In this document: in pieces, positions 38,201 through 51,500 of the stretch
Numbering within the stretch: the stretch's first letter is position 1
Layout: each line of letters opens with the position of its first letter
Assembly (NCBI RefSeq): GCF_902686445.1
Contig: NC_062219.1
Coordinates: 114,453,160 to 114,517,159, forward strand
Length of the DNA stretch: 64,000 bases
Direction of reading: 5' to 3'
DNA from: Sciurus carolinensis
Lineage: Eukaryota > Chordata > Mammalia > Rodentia > Sciuridae
Notes under the pieces: model-generated
Told to the model about the DNA's origin: nothing
What the model saw: the letters and a program-made list of their open reading frames with translations, nothing else
Database searches by the model: none
Program-made: the position numbers and the translations under genes

Positions 38201-41200
38201 TTTACTTTCTAAACATAAAATATAACCTACTAATCTAATTCCTTTTTTTTTTTTTAAATTTTAAAACAAACAACTCATCTTGGCCTACATGGTTACACAA
38301 AGCCCCCTACCAAGTTAGAGAAGGAAAGGCCGACTTCCCACAGAGGTGCAAACTCCCAGACAAGACCCAGCAGCCCCCTGAGGCTGGAAGGTCTCCAGAG
38401 AAGGGAATGTAAAATGAGGATGAAACTGGCCAAAGGTACAGGAAGATCAGTAAAAATAAAGACCCAACGAAGGAAAAGAAGCATCTAATTCCTAAATAAA
38501 AAATGTATTGATAAAAATAAATAAACAAGAAAATGCTCTAACTAAAAAAATGAAGTAAGTATCAAAATACTCTCTAAATCAAACTTGAAGCTTTCAAATA
38601 TTTCATTTTGGCAAAGATTCTTCATTCTGTATGAGAATTTATAATACTTTAAAACAGCAACTTTCAAACCAGGTTGCACATCAGAATCTCCTGACAGTGC
38701 TTGTCAACACTCAATTACCAGATGCCACTCATGTACACTTAGAAAAAATTGTATCCACTTTTATCCCCATCCCCACTCTACTTCTCATGGTCTCAGGTGA
38801 CCATTCTAATGGGTTTTTCCTACAGCTTTTTGTTTGTATTTTGTCCTTGTAAAATGTGCATTGTTGTTTTGTCAAATAAATTGTTTTTATATAAATGCTA
38901 CTATATTACAAATCTCATTATTTCTTCCCCCCCTTTTTTTTTATTCAGGACTGTTTTTGCTTTTGGTGGTGCTTGAGATTGAACCCAGGGTCTTGCACTT
39001 ACTATGCAAGCATTCTACCATTGGGCTCCATCTTCAGGCCTCAGAACTATTGTTTTTTTTTTTTAATATTTTTATTAGTTGTTGATGGACCTTTATTTTA
39101 TTTATTTATACATGGTGCTGAGAATTGAACCCAGTGTCTCACACATGCTAGGCAAGCACTCTCCCACTGAGCCACGATCCCAGGTCCTAGACCTGTTTTT
39201 AACATCACTCCACATTGCTGAGTTTTCATCTTTTTCCCTTACTGCTAACTTCTACATTATATTTCACTGTGTTCATCCACATGTTCATGCCAATACCTCC
39301 CTGACCTCCACAAAGAAACACAGTGAACATATTCCTTGGGAGTTCCTAGGTCTAAAAGATGCATGCTATTAAAATTTGAATTGTTACTATTAGATTGCTT
39401 TCCAGAATGGTCACATCAGTTTCTCTTCATATAGATTTTTGATTCTGTAATTCTGAGGTAGAGCCTGGATATCTGTTTTTAATAAATTGTAGGTAAAACA
39501 GCTATTTACCCGCACTTGGAAAATATTGTTTTACATTAAATTACTAAAAATTCATTAAGAAACAGGATCAGGAAAAGAGCCAAAACTCTTTTTGTATGCC
39601 ATGCCATGCTGAGGAATGAATACGTGTTTACAGATAGACACAAACACTGAAGATATGGACAAAAGGAAGGCCAAGAAAAGCCTAATCAATGTATGATATG
39701 AACTGTTTAAACACAAACCATCTCCAAATTAAGAATTAATGGTATGTAGCAAAAGTACCCACCTCCTGAAGCACTTGAATAAAACACTCTTTAACCTTTG
39801 TCTGTCTGGTCAGGTCATCCATGTGCGAAACTTTGAAGGATAAGGGAAACTGACCAAACAGAAATATTATTTTTAGCATTTAAAATGACAATCTAATAAA
39901 AAATATGCATATTATCCAAAGGGAACAGAAAACAATTCTATTTTGACTAAGAATAGGTAAGATTGGGCATAGAGTCACAAGGGTCAATCCAACATTAATA
40001 TACTTTCAGTGTAATATTGAAAGTTCATTGAGGGTTAAAGACAGATATCCCTCTCCTTTCTATACCAGATTCTAGAAAATTCTTAAAGGCTGTGACTAAG
40101 GAGTAAATGACAGATTAGACTTAGTAACTCTACTCTGGGCAGCTCTAGTATATAAGTTACACCAAATATACCAGCTGAATCTGTACATGCAACTTGTCAG
40201 AAAGAGATGATGTGATAGACATTGCCTAACATTCTTTCCTGTGCTAGGCTAAGGCACATAAGCTACCATGGATCTGTTAGCCAAAGTGAGATTCCTATTA
40301 GACCATGTTAGTAAGGGTTAGAGCCCAGTCAAGACTTGTCTTAAGAGAGGGTTATGCTGATAAACTGGATAGATTTTAGTATTCTCTATTTTATATCAAA
40401 TACTTTCTTTGGAGGTAGATTAGAAGTGATAGAGAATGAATAAGGTATCTTTAGCTTGCTGAGTGTTGGGTACCACATAAACCCTAGACTACTGGAAGCT
40501 TTTGAGACTTAGATGCTGGCTCAAGGGATATATTTCATGGTTAGGAAATAGGGAAGCAGCATTAAGGAATAAAAAATCACAACTGACTGAAGAACACATG
40601 AATATAATTCCTTGGGATATACTACTGGTCAGGATCACCTTGACATATGTGGCACTTTAAAATTTATAATGCAATCTCTTATACACTATCTTCTTTAAAA
40701 TTCATGTTAAAAAGCATATAAAGTACGTATGTATCATTTACAGATGAAAAAATTGTGGCTCAGAAAGGCTAAGTGATTTGCTCCAGGACATATAACTAGC
40801 AAGTGTCAGAATCAGTCCTAGAACTCATTCTCCTAGAAAAGAAAAAAGTCTGGGGTTTTGTGCCTCAGGGAATCCAAATCTTGACCCTACTGTGACTTTG
40901 TGTTCTTAGGCTACATATATACGGCCTAAGGGTATTACATTACAAGACAACCTTGGGTCTGACTATCCACAAAGAGAAATAGTAACCCAATTCAGAAAGT
41001 CAATGTCTTTATTACCTTCACAAAGAAGAGATCATTAAAAAGGCAATGAAGTGGTTCATTCACCATTCCATAGAGATGTCTGTGCAGGCACTCCTGCCGG
41101 TAATAGGCTGGGCATATATCAATCTCAAAGAAGATGGCCATAAGGGTTTGGATAACGTAGAAGCACTGCTGGGAATCTGCTTCCTTCAGCTTCAATGGCA

Positions 41201-42506
41201 ACACCCTGGTGAATATTACTATGGTCACTGGGAGACCGCAGACCCACACAGAGATTAGTCATTCCACCAGTCCAAGGATGCTGAATCTAATGACATGTGA
41301 GTCTTACCAATAAGGTAAAGGACTCCCAAAAGAAGTAGGTTTTAAGTCAGAAAGCAGGTGTCTTTACCTTTGCCCTTTCTTCTGGGCCAAGAAGTTTATT
41401 TCAGCTAACAGCTGGCTTTTTCCATATCCTTTTCCACCTTCATACAGAACTGCCTGACCCTTCTTCTGTTGCACACACCACTGCTGTGCCAACGTGAAGG
41501 CCTCCAGTTCTTTTTCCCGGTCTGCAGAGAGATAAGAAGCACTAACACTCTGTCCTTTATAGTAGAGACTATTTGAATTAATTTTCAAAGCTAACTCTCA
41601 TAAAAGCTTTCTCACTTCCCAATCCCAGAATCCCTGGTGGAATCCCATTCTTTGATAGAATTTCATATCTAGGTCTAGAAAATCAATTTGGGACTAAACA
41701 GAAATAAGTGCTGGTCTTCAGGGTTTGTTGTGGAGACTAAGCAATAACATTCAGAATAATCAGGCACCATGTGAATGTGAAGGCTACTATTATTTTCTTA
41801 GTTTGTTATGAAAATTTCCATAACAACAATTTAAGTCTTAAATGTCTGATACTGTTATATAAAGATAATGGATTAATAAATGTAGATTAAAATAAATAAA
41901 AAGGGACTATACAGTGCAGGTGGCAACAGTCTTAGTGCTATCTTCACTATTCTAAGTATGATTCTCAATAAGGCAGATCAGTTTAGTAGGAGAACCCTGA
42001 CTTACAAAGATTCTAACTAAATATTGGTATTTCTCAAGCAAAGTGATAGAACTTGACCTGAAATCTGAACATTCAACGTGGAAAAGAAATGACAGATGCT
42101 TTTCAAAACAAGTATAAATTCACTAAGAAGGCTGCTCTCTATTTTTTTAATACAAATGTAAAATCATTTAGTTTACATTCCATTTTATCTTTAAAATCAC
42201 ATCTAGCCATCTACTACTGAAACAAATATGATTTAAGTTAGAAAACTCACCTAACAAAGGGTGATTTTCATTTCTCGTTCTGGCCAAATGTCTTTTCCCA
42301 AACATTCTAGAAAAAAGAACAAATAGAAATATTTATTAAAAATAGCATCAAGAACTCTTGTCTTCCTAAGCAATTAATTTCAGATAACTGAAAAGGTACA
42401 GAGATCTGTGTAAAAAGATTTTTAAGAACTAAAAATTGTTAGGGAAAGAGAAGGGGAAAGTAGTATTGATTATTGCAAGGCTCAAAGAGGTAAGAATTGT
42501 GAAGTA

Positions 42507-42552
<46 letters not shown>

Positions 42553-45500
42553 AACAAAAGAACACCTAGATTAGTGATTTATTGCTATTTTCTTCCCATT
42601 GGAGAGCAAGAAATTCCCCAAAGAAGTAGCTAACGATCTCAGATGAGAAAGCCTCCTTTTATGTGTCTTATTCCAACAGGCAAATACTAGTATTACTAAA
42701 TTCCATACAACTGAAAACTTACTATTCTCATGCTTCTGTTATATAAGAGATGAAAATAAACTACCATACAATACTCACATACATCTTTTATGGCCAAGAT
42801 ATTCATACATCTTCCCTGGGTTGGAGATGTTTTTCATCATTTTCTCTGGTAGTTTCTTAAAGTTGTAAGCAGGTAGCATGGATCTTAAATATGTTACCTC
42901 ATCACAGGACACCAAACCTGGATAAGCAGTTATCATTCTGGCCACAAGGCTCACTTTTGGGCCAATAACTGTGTTAGGGAGACAGCAAAGGGTGGAAAAA
43001 ATTTGGACCACCTCCTCCACCTTCATCCCTTGAGTCATAGAGCTAATAATCCAATACGTTCTACCTGTATATTCATGTCTTGCTACTGCCCCAACCAGGC
43101 CACAGAATACTGGTCCATTGGTGATACTGATGGAAACAAGCCTGGGGATCAGAAAAGTAACAATGAGTAAATACATAGTCAGAAGCCTCCAAAGTCAGGC
43201 ATGAGATCTGCCAATCTCTAGATCCAGAAATCTAGTTTTAGAGCTCAGAACGAAAAGGTCAGTGGCTAATGTCAATCTGCATCATATGATGAGTATGAAA
43301 AACTTAACAAGAATGATAACAAAACCCACAAAATGATCTCTCTCTTTCAGAAGTATTATTTGGGGAGTTACTATTAGTAAAATATTTTTTAAAAAACAAC
43401 TTTTATCTGTCAGATGCTTTATATATACTTTTTGAGGTATTTTAAAATTGATCACCTCATCTGGTCCTTTGAGATACAATTAACAACAAACTTGTATGGG
43501 AGGCAAGGCAAATATTTTAATACTCTTTGAGAAAAAAACCAGAAGGGGTTTAATTTTCCCAGAGTTATACAGCAAAAGTCAGAATAAGAATCCAGGTTTC
43601 CAGATCTCTAGATCAGTGTTATTTCTACTATACCATGCTGCCCTCAGATAAAACCCAAAAATAAAAAATAGAGCAACATATGTCAATAGAGTTGAATCAA
43701 ATAATGCTCACAATGTCAGCATAAAGGAATAATCAGAAAGTCAGGACTGCTGGTGGAAGAATTCTAAAGCAAACTGATCTTTAGAATATACTTTTTAAAT
43801 GAGTAATTTTCATTCATTCATACATATATAAAATTATTCATTCAACAAGCACTGAGAAGTATGCACAGTGTCACATACTTAGCTGAATGTTTAAAATACC
43901 CGTCCTGGAGAAGTTCAGGCTAGGGAGGAAGATGGTAGGGAATAAGGGAGGTGAAGAAAGAGTTATATGACATCAAGACAAATATTAGAGATCAGTAAAG
44001 CACATTCATAGAGAAAACAGAAGCAATGCACTCACTCATACTAAGAGTAGAAAGAGTGTTCATAACGGAGAGGACATTGGTCAGACCTTGAAAGTTGAAG
44101 ACACTGCCCAAGTAGACAAACAGTATTTTGTCCAGTGGGACCAGGCACAAGCTTTGGAAAGCTTGGTGTTGTTATGCAAAACTAAGTACTTCAAGATGGC
44201 TAGAGCGTAGATAGTGTTTGGAGTAGGGAGAGGTGAAGGGAGAAGTGATCCTACATAGAAAAACATGGGCAATGTGAATTACTTCAAAAGAGAGTATAAT
44301 AGAGAATGGGCAGATTTACTTGACTGACATGACAGGTCACAGATAAGTGGATGGAGAAAGAAGAAGCAATGAGGCATAATTAGTCTCAAGCTAAATCTAC
44401 AAATAAACAATTTTCATTGGTTCAGAGAAAACATGAATAGTAGTAATAATGTTAACATTACTGTCTCCTATACCATCAAAATTGTCCTGGCTTCCTCTAA
44501 GGATGGGATTGAGGGCTCTTACCATTCATTCACTGAACCCACTTCCCATGGTGAATAAAAGTGCCCAAGACAAGAACTAAGCAGTCGATTCTACTATTAC
44601 ACCAAGAGAAAAACTCAAAATCTTCTACTGTTTTAAGATGCTTTCTCAGGCTAAATTAACCTTTCCCACTTTCTTTACCTGCCAAACTCCTTTCTTTCCC
44701 CACCTGGCACAAAAGTCATCTAGAATCAAGTCTTCTTTGATACCTCTTGGGATAATGAACTATCTCTTCCCATAGCACCTCATTTTAGCTCTCAGAGCAT
44801 TTTATTCCTGCATTTAAATTTTATTGTACTAAAGTTAGTTGTCTACTTGGATGAGGAGGTAGTCTCTTATTTTTCTTTACACCCAAGGCATAATGAATAC
44901 TTATTTAATGAATGCATTTATACACGTGAGAAACTCAAGTACTGTATCACTAACAAGACAATAAAAGTGTAACACATCATACTTTTTTCACTTGGTTGTT
45001 TCTTCTTTTCATTGTACTTTATAATTACCCCCTGTTCTTCCTGGCAATCCATATTCATTTTTTCTTTTAAAAGCATTCTCTATTGATGAAGAATATATTC
45101 TTTATTTGACATATGCAATTACACATGAAGTATTTATGGTACTAAAAGCCATCATGATTACTCCCTAAGTCTCAAAAATATCCTGGAGAAATGCTCAGGG
45201 AATTATTTTTCTCTAAAGAAGCTAAGACTAAAGGTATTTTTTGGATTAGAAAGAGGAACTTATAAAATGACCCAAGGTGAACAGGAGACATGGGATGCAG
45301 TGTGGGGTCTGGGTAGGATGTGATGCAGAGAGGCATGAGAACTGACATTTGCTACTGAGGCTACAAAGGTACTGCTGAAGCTTCAGCATTTGCTTAGTGT
45401 AGCATTTCCCAAAATATATTCCAGAACACTAGTCATTTTGGATATTTATAGGTCCTCTCAGAGAAAAGAGTTTGGCGATCACCATTTAAAAAATGGTGAG

Positions 45501-48500
45501 TAAAATTAAATATAATAAATTTCTTCATCATAAGACTACCCAGAACCTTTCACATGTAAATGTATCCTGTGAACCTCTAGGAAGAGTTTGCATACTACCA
45601 ATTAGTACGATAAGACATACTTAGGGAAATGCTGAATTGGTAATTATCTTCAAGGAAAAAAATACTGACCTTGAAATCTAACTTTCAGGTTTTGAGATTG
45701 TCATACTACTTGGCTTAACAACATAATCTCTCTGCATCTTAGTTTCCTTAGGTTAATTTGGTCAGATTAGATGCGTTCTAATCTAGCTTTTAACATTTAT
45801 TATATTCTAAACTAAAGACCAAAATGACAAGGTTATGGCCTAACAATCACAGAAGATATCCTTAAGGCATTATAAGACAGCCTCTAAAGGTCAGAGAAAT
45901 GAGTTATCTCATTCAAGCGCAGCACCACTGAAGGCCACAGTCAAAGCAAAATTCAAGAACAGAACAGACCAGTACTGGAATGGGAGGCCCAGCACAAAAC
46001 TGGTAGGTAGGCTATGGGAGTCTCTGCAGATCCCACCCAAACTGAAATAAGTGACAACATATATTAACCTGAGGCTGAGAATTTGAGAATCTATTAAGAA
46101 ACTATATCATCTTTCTTTTCTGTAAAATCAGGAGTTAGATCAGATAATTTCTAAATTTCTTTCTATAACATTCTATGTATCTGCAATTATATTAATAATA
46201 TACATAATCCTTTGGGGATAGTCTTTGCATTTTGTAAGAATCAGCTGTGGAGTAAAGAAACAATACAGGATTTGAAAACCAAAGATCAGGGTTTCATTTC
46301 TAGCTCTGCTATATATAGCAAATTCTCTTATACGGTCTTAGTTTCTTCATGTTTAAAAGAAAGAGATAAATTTTCACACTGGTAGAATATACCTCAAGTT
46401 ATCTATAAATGCTTAAGTACCATATACATGTTACACAATGTGTGATATAATTTTTTATTAATTCTTTTTATTTTTTGGGTATGGGGGATTGAACTCAGAG
46501 GCACTCAACCACTGAGTCACATCCCCAGCCCTATTTTGTATTTTATTTAGCGACAGGGTCTCACTAAGTTGCTTAGGACCTCAATTTTGCTGAGGCTGGC
46601 TTTGAACTCATGATCCTCCTACCTCAGCCTCCCGGGCTGCTGGGATTACAGGTGTGTACCACTGTGCCCAGTTTTTATTTTGAATTCAAGTTTATAGCAA
46701 GCAAATTAATCTTTGACTCAGGGTTAACACTGGAAACAACTGTTTCTCAAATTCATTCACTCATACTTTTCCCAAAGCTTTCCATTGGAAAAAAAAGGTC
46801 ATTTGGAAAGTTCTAACTAACTTTATTATAACGTAACAAGGGATTTTTTTATGCCTTTAGTAGTATTAGGTTTTTGTAGAAGGTGGTGTGGGTGGAGTGG
46901 GAGTGAATATGAAAGAGGATGATCAGTTCAGTGTGAAGTCCAGAAAAAGCAATGGGATCTGGGGAAGATAAAGAGCGAGAGCCAAAAAGGCAAGTGTTAA
47001 CTAGCTGTGGTCCCCTCCTCTCTAGGTAATCATCCTACAACCTCTCTCATCCTCCCTCTTGAAAATAGGTAGCCTTTGTCTGCATCCTCTCCATAGATAG
47101 CTGTGTTATTTGCAATATATTAATTTGCCTATTTGTTCCTTTGCAATGTTCTAGAATTCTGTTATGTGTACTCTGTTCCTCTACCTCTCTCACTCCACTA
47201 ATTGGAAACCTACATTTCCTCATTCTGGGTATCCAGTATAGTGTTCTGTAGCTAATGGTTTTGAATAGCGTGTTTGCTGACTTTCCTTAGCATGTTCCCT
47301 CCCCATCAGGCAGATTCTGGATACCCTCAACCCCTGCTACTTGTTACTGCCTCCTACCCTGCCTGAAGAGCCCCCTGGGGCCTGAGAAGCTCCTCTCTGC
47401 CCCACTTTCCTCCTCACTTGGTCTCAGCAAGATTCTCCCAGCAGAAGCTGAAGATGCTGAAGGAGCTCTCCAGGGCATGTGCACATTCATCTGGCTTCTT
47501 ATCTCCAGGAAGGCCGAAAACACAGAGGAACATGCAGCCCTGGGATAGATGACAGAGGAAGAACAGTTTATCTGGGGAAGCAATATGGCTTGCCTCAACT
47601 ACATTACTGGTTTGCTATATGATTTGTGAAATGGTATTTTGGGCTACAAAACCAGGAAAAAAAAATTTTGGCTGGAGGTGTGATTCAGTGGTATGAGCAC
47701 TTGGGTAACATGCATGAGGTCCAGTATCATGAAGGAAAAAAATCTTGATTAAATGAACTACTGTAAGAATAGAAATTTAAAACACAAGAAAAGGTAGTAT
47801 CAAGAACCATTCAAGCCAGGCATGGTGGTGCACACCTGTAATCCCAGTGGCTTGGGAGGTTGAGCAGGAGGATCAGGAATTCAAAGCCAGCCTCAGCGAA
47901 AAGCAAGGCTGTAAGCAACTCAGTGAGATCCTGTCTCCAAAAGAGGGCTGAGCATGTGGCTCAGTGGTTGAGTATCCCAGAGTTCAATCCCCAGTACCCC
48001 ACACTCAAAAAAAAAAAAAAAAAAAAAAGTGTTCAAGTCAGGTACAGTAGTGCATGTCTAGAGTACCAGCTACTTGAAAGGATTGAAAGGAACCCAAGTT
48101 TGAGGCCAGCTAGACAACATAGCAAGATCCTGTCTCAAAACAAACAAACAAACAAGCAAAAAACTACTTCATTTCTAGTGTTAAGTCTATCTGCCCAAAT
48201 TTTCTTTGCCAATAATGTTAAGTATTAAAATGCTGTTCCTTTTCAAGTTCAACTGACTGAGAAAAATATGATTATATTTACTATGTTATTAGATCCAGTA
48301 AAACACTCAATGCTTTCACAAGGCTTTTTCAACAAGAACTGAATAAAATCTTCAGTAACCCTGAAAATTAAATTAACTACAACATGGCATTCCTTAACTT
48401 ACATTACTTGAAGTTTTAACATTATATAGATGCTTACAAAATAAGCAGTAGAAAATCTGTTGTATACTTGTGTTACATGGGTGATAAACAGATCATATAA

Positions 48501-51500
48501 GATGTATTATTTTCACTCACCTTTAATGCTGATGGGCCAAGTTTCCTTATACTTACTTTCTCAAACATAAAGATCCGGCTTAACTGGCCACCCCCTTTCT
48601 CGATGACTGTAGAGATATACAAGGCAGCCTCCTGGATAAGATGACACAAATGCAACATCCATGCTGTCTTCTGGAACTCAAGGTTCACCAAAACTATAGT
48701 CACTGTACGGAATTCAGACACATACTCCATAGGTTGGCCTTCATTGATCTACAAAGACACAGAGAGTTACTCTGCCTATGTCTTCAACTCTCAGTATCAT
48801 GTTAAGGCATTGTAATTATATATTTCATGCTAAGTATAAGCAAATGACTTATGGGTGCTAGGCAAGAACTAAAAATTCAGGTTTGAGAGGTACAGAAAAG
48901 GTATAAACCATGTGCTAGGAATTAAACTATTTGACTTTAAACCTAATTCACTAATGAAATTGCCAGAATTTTATATTTTCTAAGAGTTAGTTTGAAATGC
49001 CTAACTCTGCTAATCACTGTATTTCTCAAATATTCATATTCATACATACACAATCAACCAACACATATTTACCAATCATTTATTCTATACCCTGATTACA
49101 GTGTAATAAATGCTTGAAGGACAAACAAAAACAAATGTGGCTTCTACTCTCTAGGACTGAGAAAGCTAAGGAAAAGGTAAAAGACACATTTGTTCAGTAA
49201 CTATCCTGGTGCAGATGGTGACATCTGCTGGGATTACAGTGGGGCACAGGAGATGAACTAAATCAATATTAAAACATTATCTCATTTAATGTATGCTTGT
49301 TTACACAAACACAGTCTATGTAATGACTCAAGAAGCAGAAAATAACCTTCTTCAAAAGGTTTTTCATTATATACTTCCGCAGTGTTTGCTCAAGTGCAGA
49401 GTTTGGATCCAATTCCAGTGCAGTTCTTAGTGTCTCTGAGGAAAGAAAAATAAAATGTTTCCAGCCCCATGGAAAATTAATCTTTAAAATTTCAGAGTTC
49501 AGTAGAAAGGAACTTACCAGCACTTGTACGGTAATGTGGCAGATAATCAAGGCACTTGTCAAAATGCTCATCAAAATCAAATGGGTTAATGATCCGCATA
49601 TCTCTTAACTAGAGAAAGGAAATTGCTCAATTCTGTGTTCATCCACCAACTTGATTACCACTGATCCCTTAACTGAGGGGCTGAGGACTATCTCCCTTAT
49701 TTATCTTGTATCTTCCCAGTCTTACTGTTCTGCCTTATCTCTTTTCTGGGAGAATATCCCCTGCCTCCCTCCAAATTTGAGTTCCAATGGTTACTGGTTT
49801 GATCAGGTAATATGTGAACACCACCAGACCACTGCCCTGTGTAGTAGGAAGTTTTTCAGGATGTGCTATGGAGAGAACCAGCCTCCTACCTTCACAGCTT
49901 CATCCTCCCTCATGATTTCCACTTCAAACATGTACTGCTCACAGAGCTTCCAGCAGTTCCAGGACAGGACAATCTCATTTGCCTGAGCCAAACGCTGAGC
50001 TAACTGGACACCATCTACATCCCGCCCAATCACCAAGAGGTATTGCCGCTGCTCATCTCCAATAATAACCTGGGAAATCCGACCTGCAGACAGACCTATC
50101 CAGAAAAAAGAAGAGAAGTGGAGAATAGACGAACTCAATTGGAAAACTATGCAAAGGGAGGGGGTCTAGAAGCCCAACATAGCTTTATATATCATGCCAA
50201 TCTTTTTATTACCCTCAGTTGCCAAAGTCTTAGGTGAGCTCACCTAAAATACCTTGTCCCAGATTTCCTTTTCACTTAAATATACCTAGAGGTTGAAATT
50301 CAAATAAGCTTGACTGGTATTGGGGAATAAATAAGAAATCTTATACCTCTAAATCGCTCTCAAAATTATTAATCTAATGTACAGTTAGGTCCTGATTGCA
50401 GAGTACTAAGGGAGGAGACCATATGGTTATACTCAGAATCTGCTACTACATTGACCCATCATCCCTCCTCAATGTTACCAGGACTGAGTGATTAGAAAAT
50501 CAGAATTGTGCCAGTCAAGGGTCCTTTTGTTCTACTTCCATTTTTCTGGCCCTGGGGGATTTCTTACTGCTAATACAGCAGAAAAACTGGTTTGCTTATC
50601 AAGAACAAATTAGCTATAAATATAAAACCAATAGAAGTCTGCCGCTCACTAAGTCACTTAATCTAAGCTCAAAGCAAAACAAACAAAACAGGGAAAGCCA
50701 CGCACAAATGGCACAGGCCTACGACTCCAGCAACTCAGGAAACTGAGGCAGGATTTCACGTTTGAGGCCAGCTTCTGCAACTTAGATACTGCCCCAAACA
50801 AACAAAAATGGAAAAAGTTTTAAAAGAATGGCAAAGATTTATACCTTCAGTCAAGACAGAACATACCATAATACTTGAAACAACTAAAGGATTGGAGAAA
50901 ATATATGAAACAATGGTTTTCAAAATACTGGACATCAGGTAATAAAGAATAGTAAATCCTGAGAGACAGGAAGAAAATAAGCTGATATTCCAGTTTACTG
51001 TTTACTGAGATTTTCTAGGACACATCTCAGGAAAGGGAAACCTAGGTACAGTGCAGAAGACTCCGAGTTGAAAAGTCAGAACATTGGGTCCCCTTCAAGT
51101 CTCAGCTGAGTACTGATATGTCTGTGAATATGAGAAAAATATCTGATGCTGGGGGAAAAAATTACATAAAAAGATAACCTTTGTTATCACACAAGGATGG
51201 GAACAGTACCTGTTACCACTAGCCACGTGTCAAACTTAATTCACAGGACATCAGGGATAGTACTTAGAGAGCTGACTCAGGAATGGGGTAAAACTAGCTC
51301 TAGACCATTGCTCTGGTCCCACCCAACAAAACTGACAAGCAAATCCTGAAAGAATTAAGTTGAACATATCCCAGAACTAAGCTCAGGAATATGTTCAGAA
51401 ATATTAAAAAATCCAGCATCAAACAAAGTAAATTTATAATGTCTGGCACCCATCAAAAACCACTATGCAGGTAAATGAAGAAAATCTGACTTATAATGAG

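Larger units (their letters stand above)
38060..39762 (-). other. ADCY10-like intron 15
   Basis: 1.7-kb intron built largely of repeats: a MER5-like element split by an insert that contains an old L1 piece and two antisense ID copies. 38090-38640 is AT-rich and unassigned. Confidence 0.55.
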
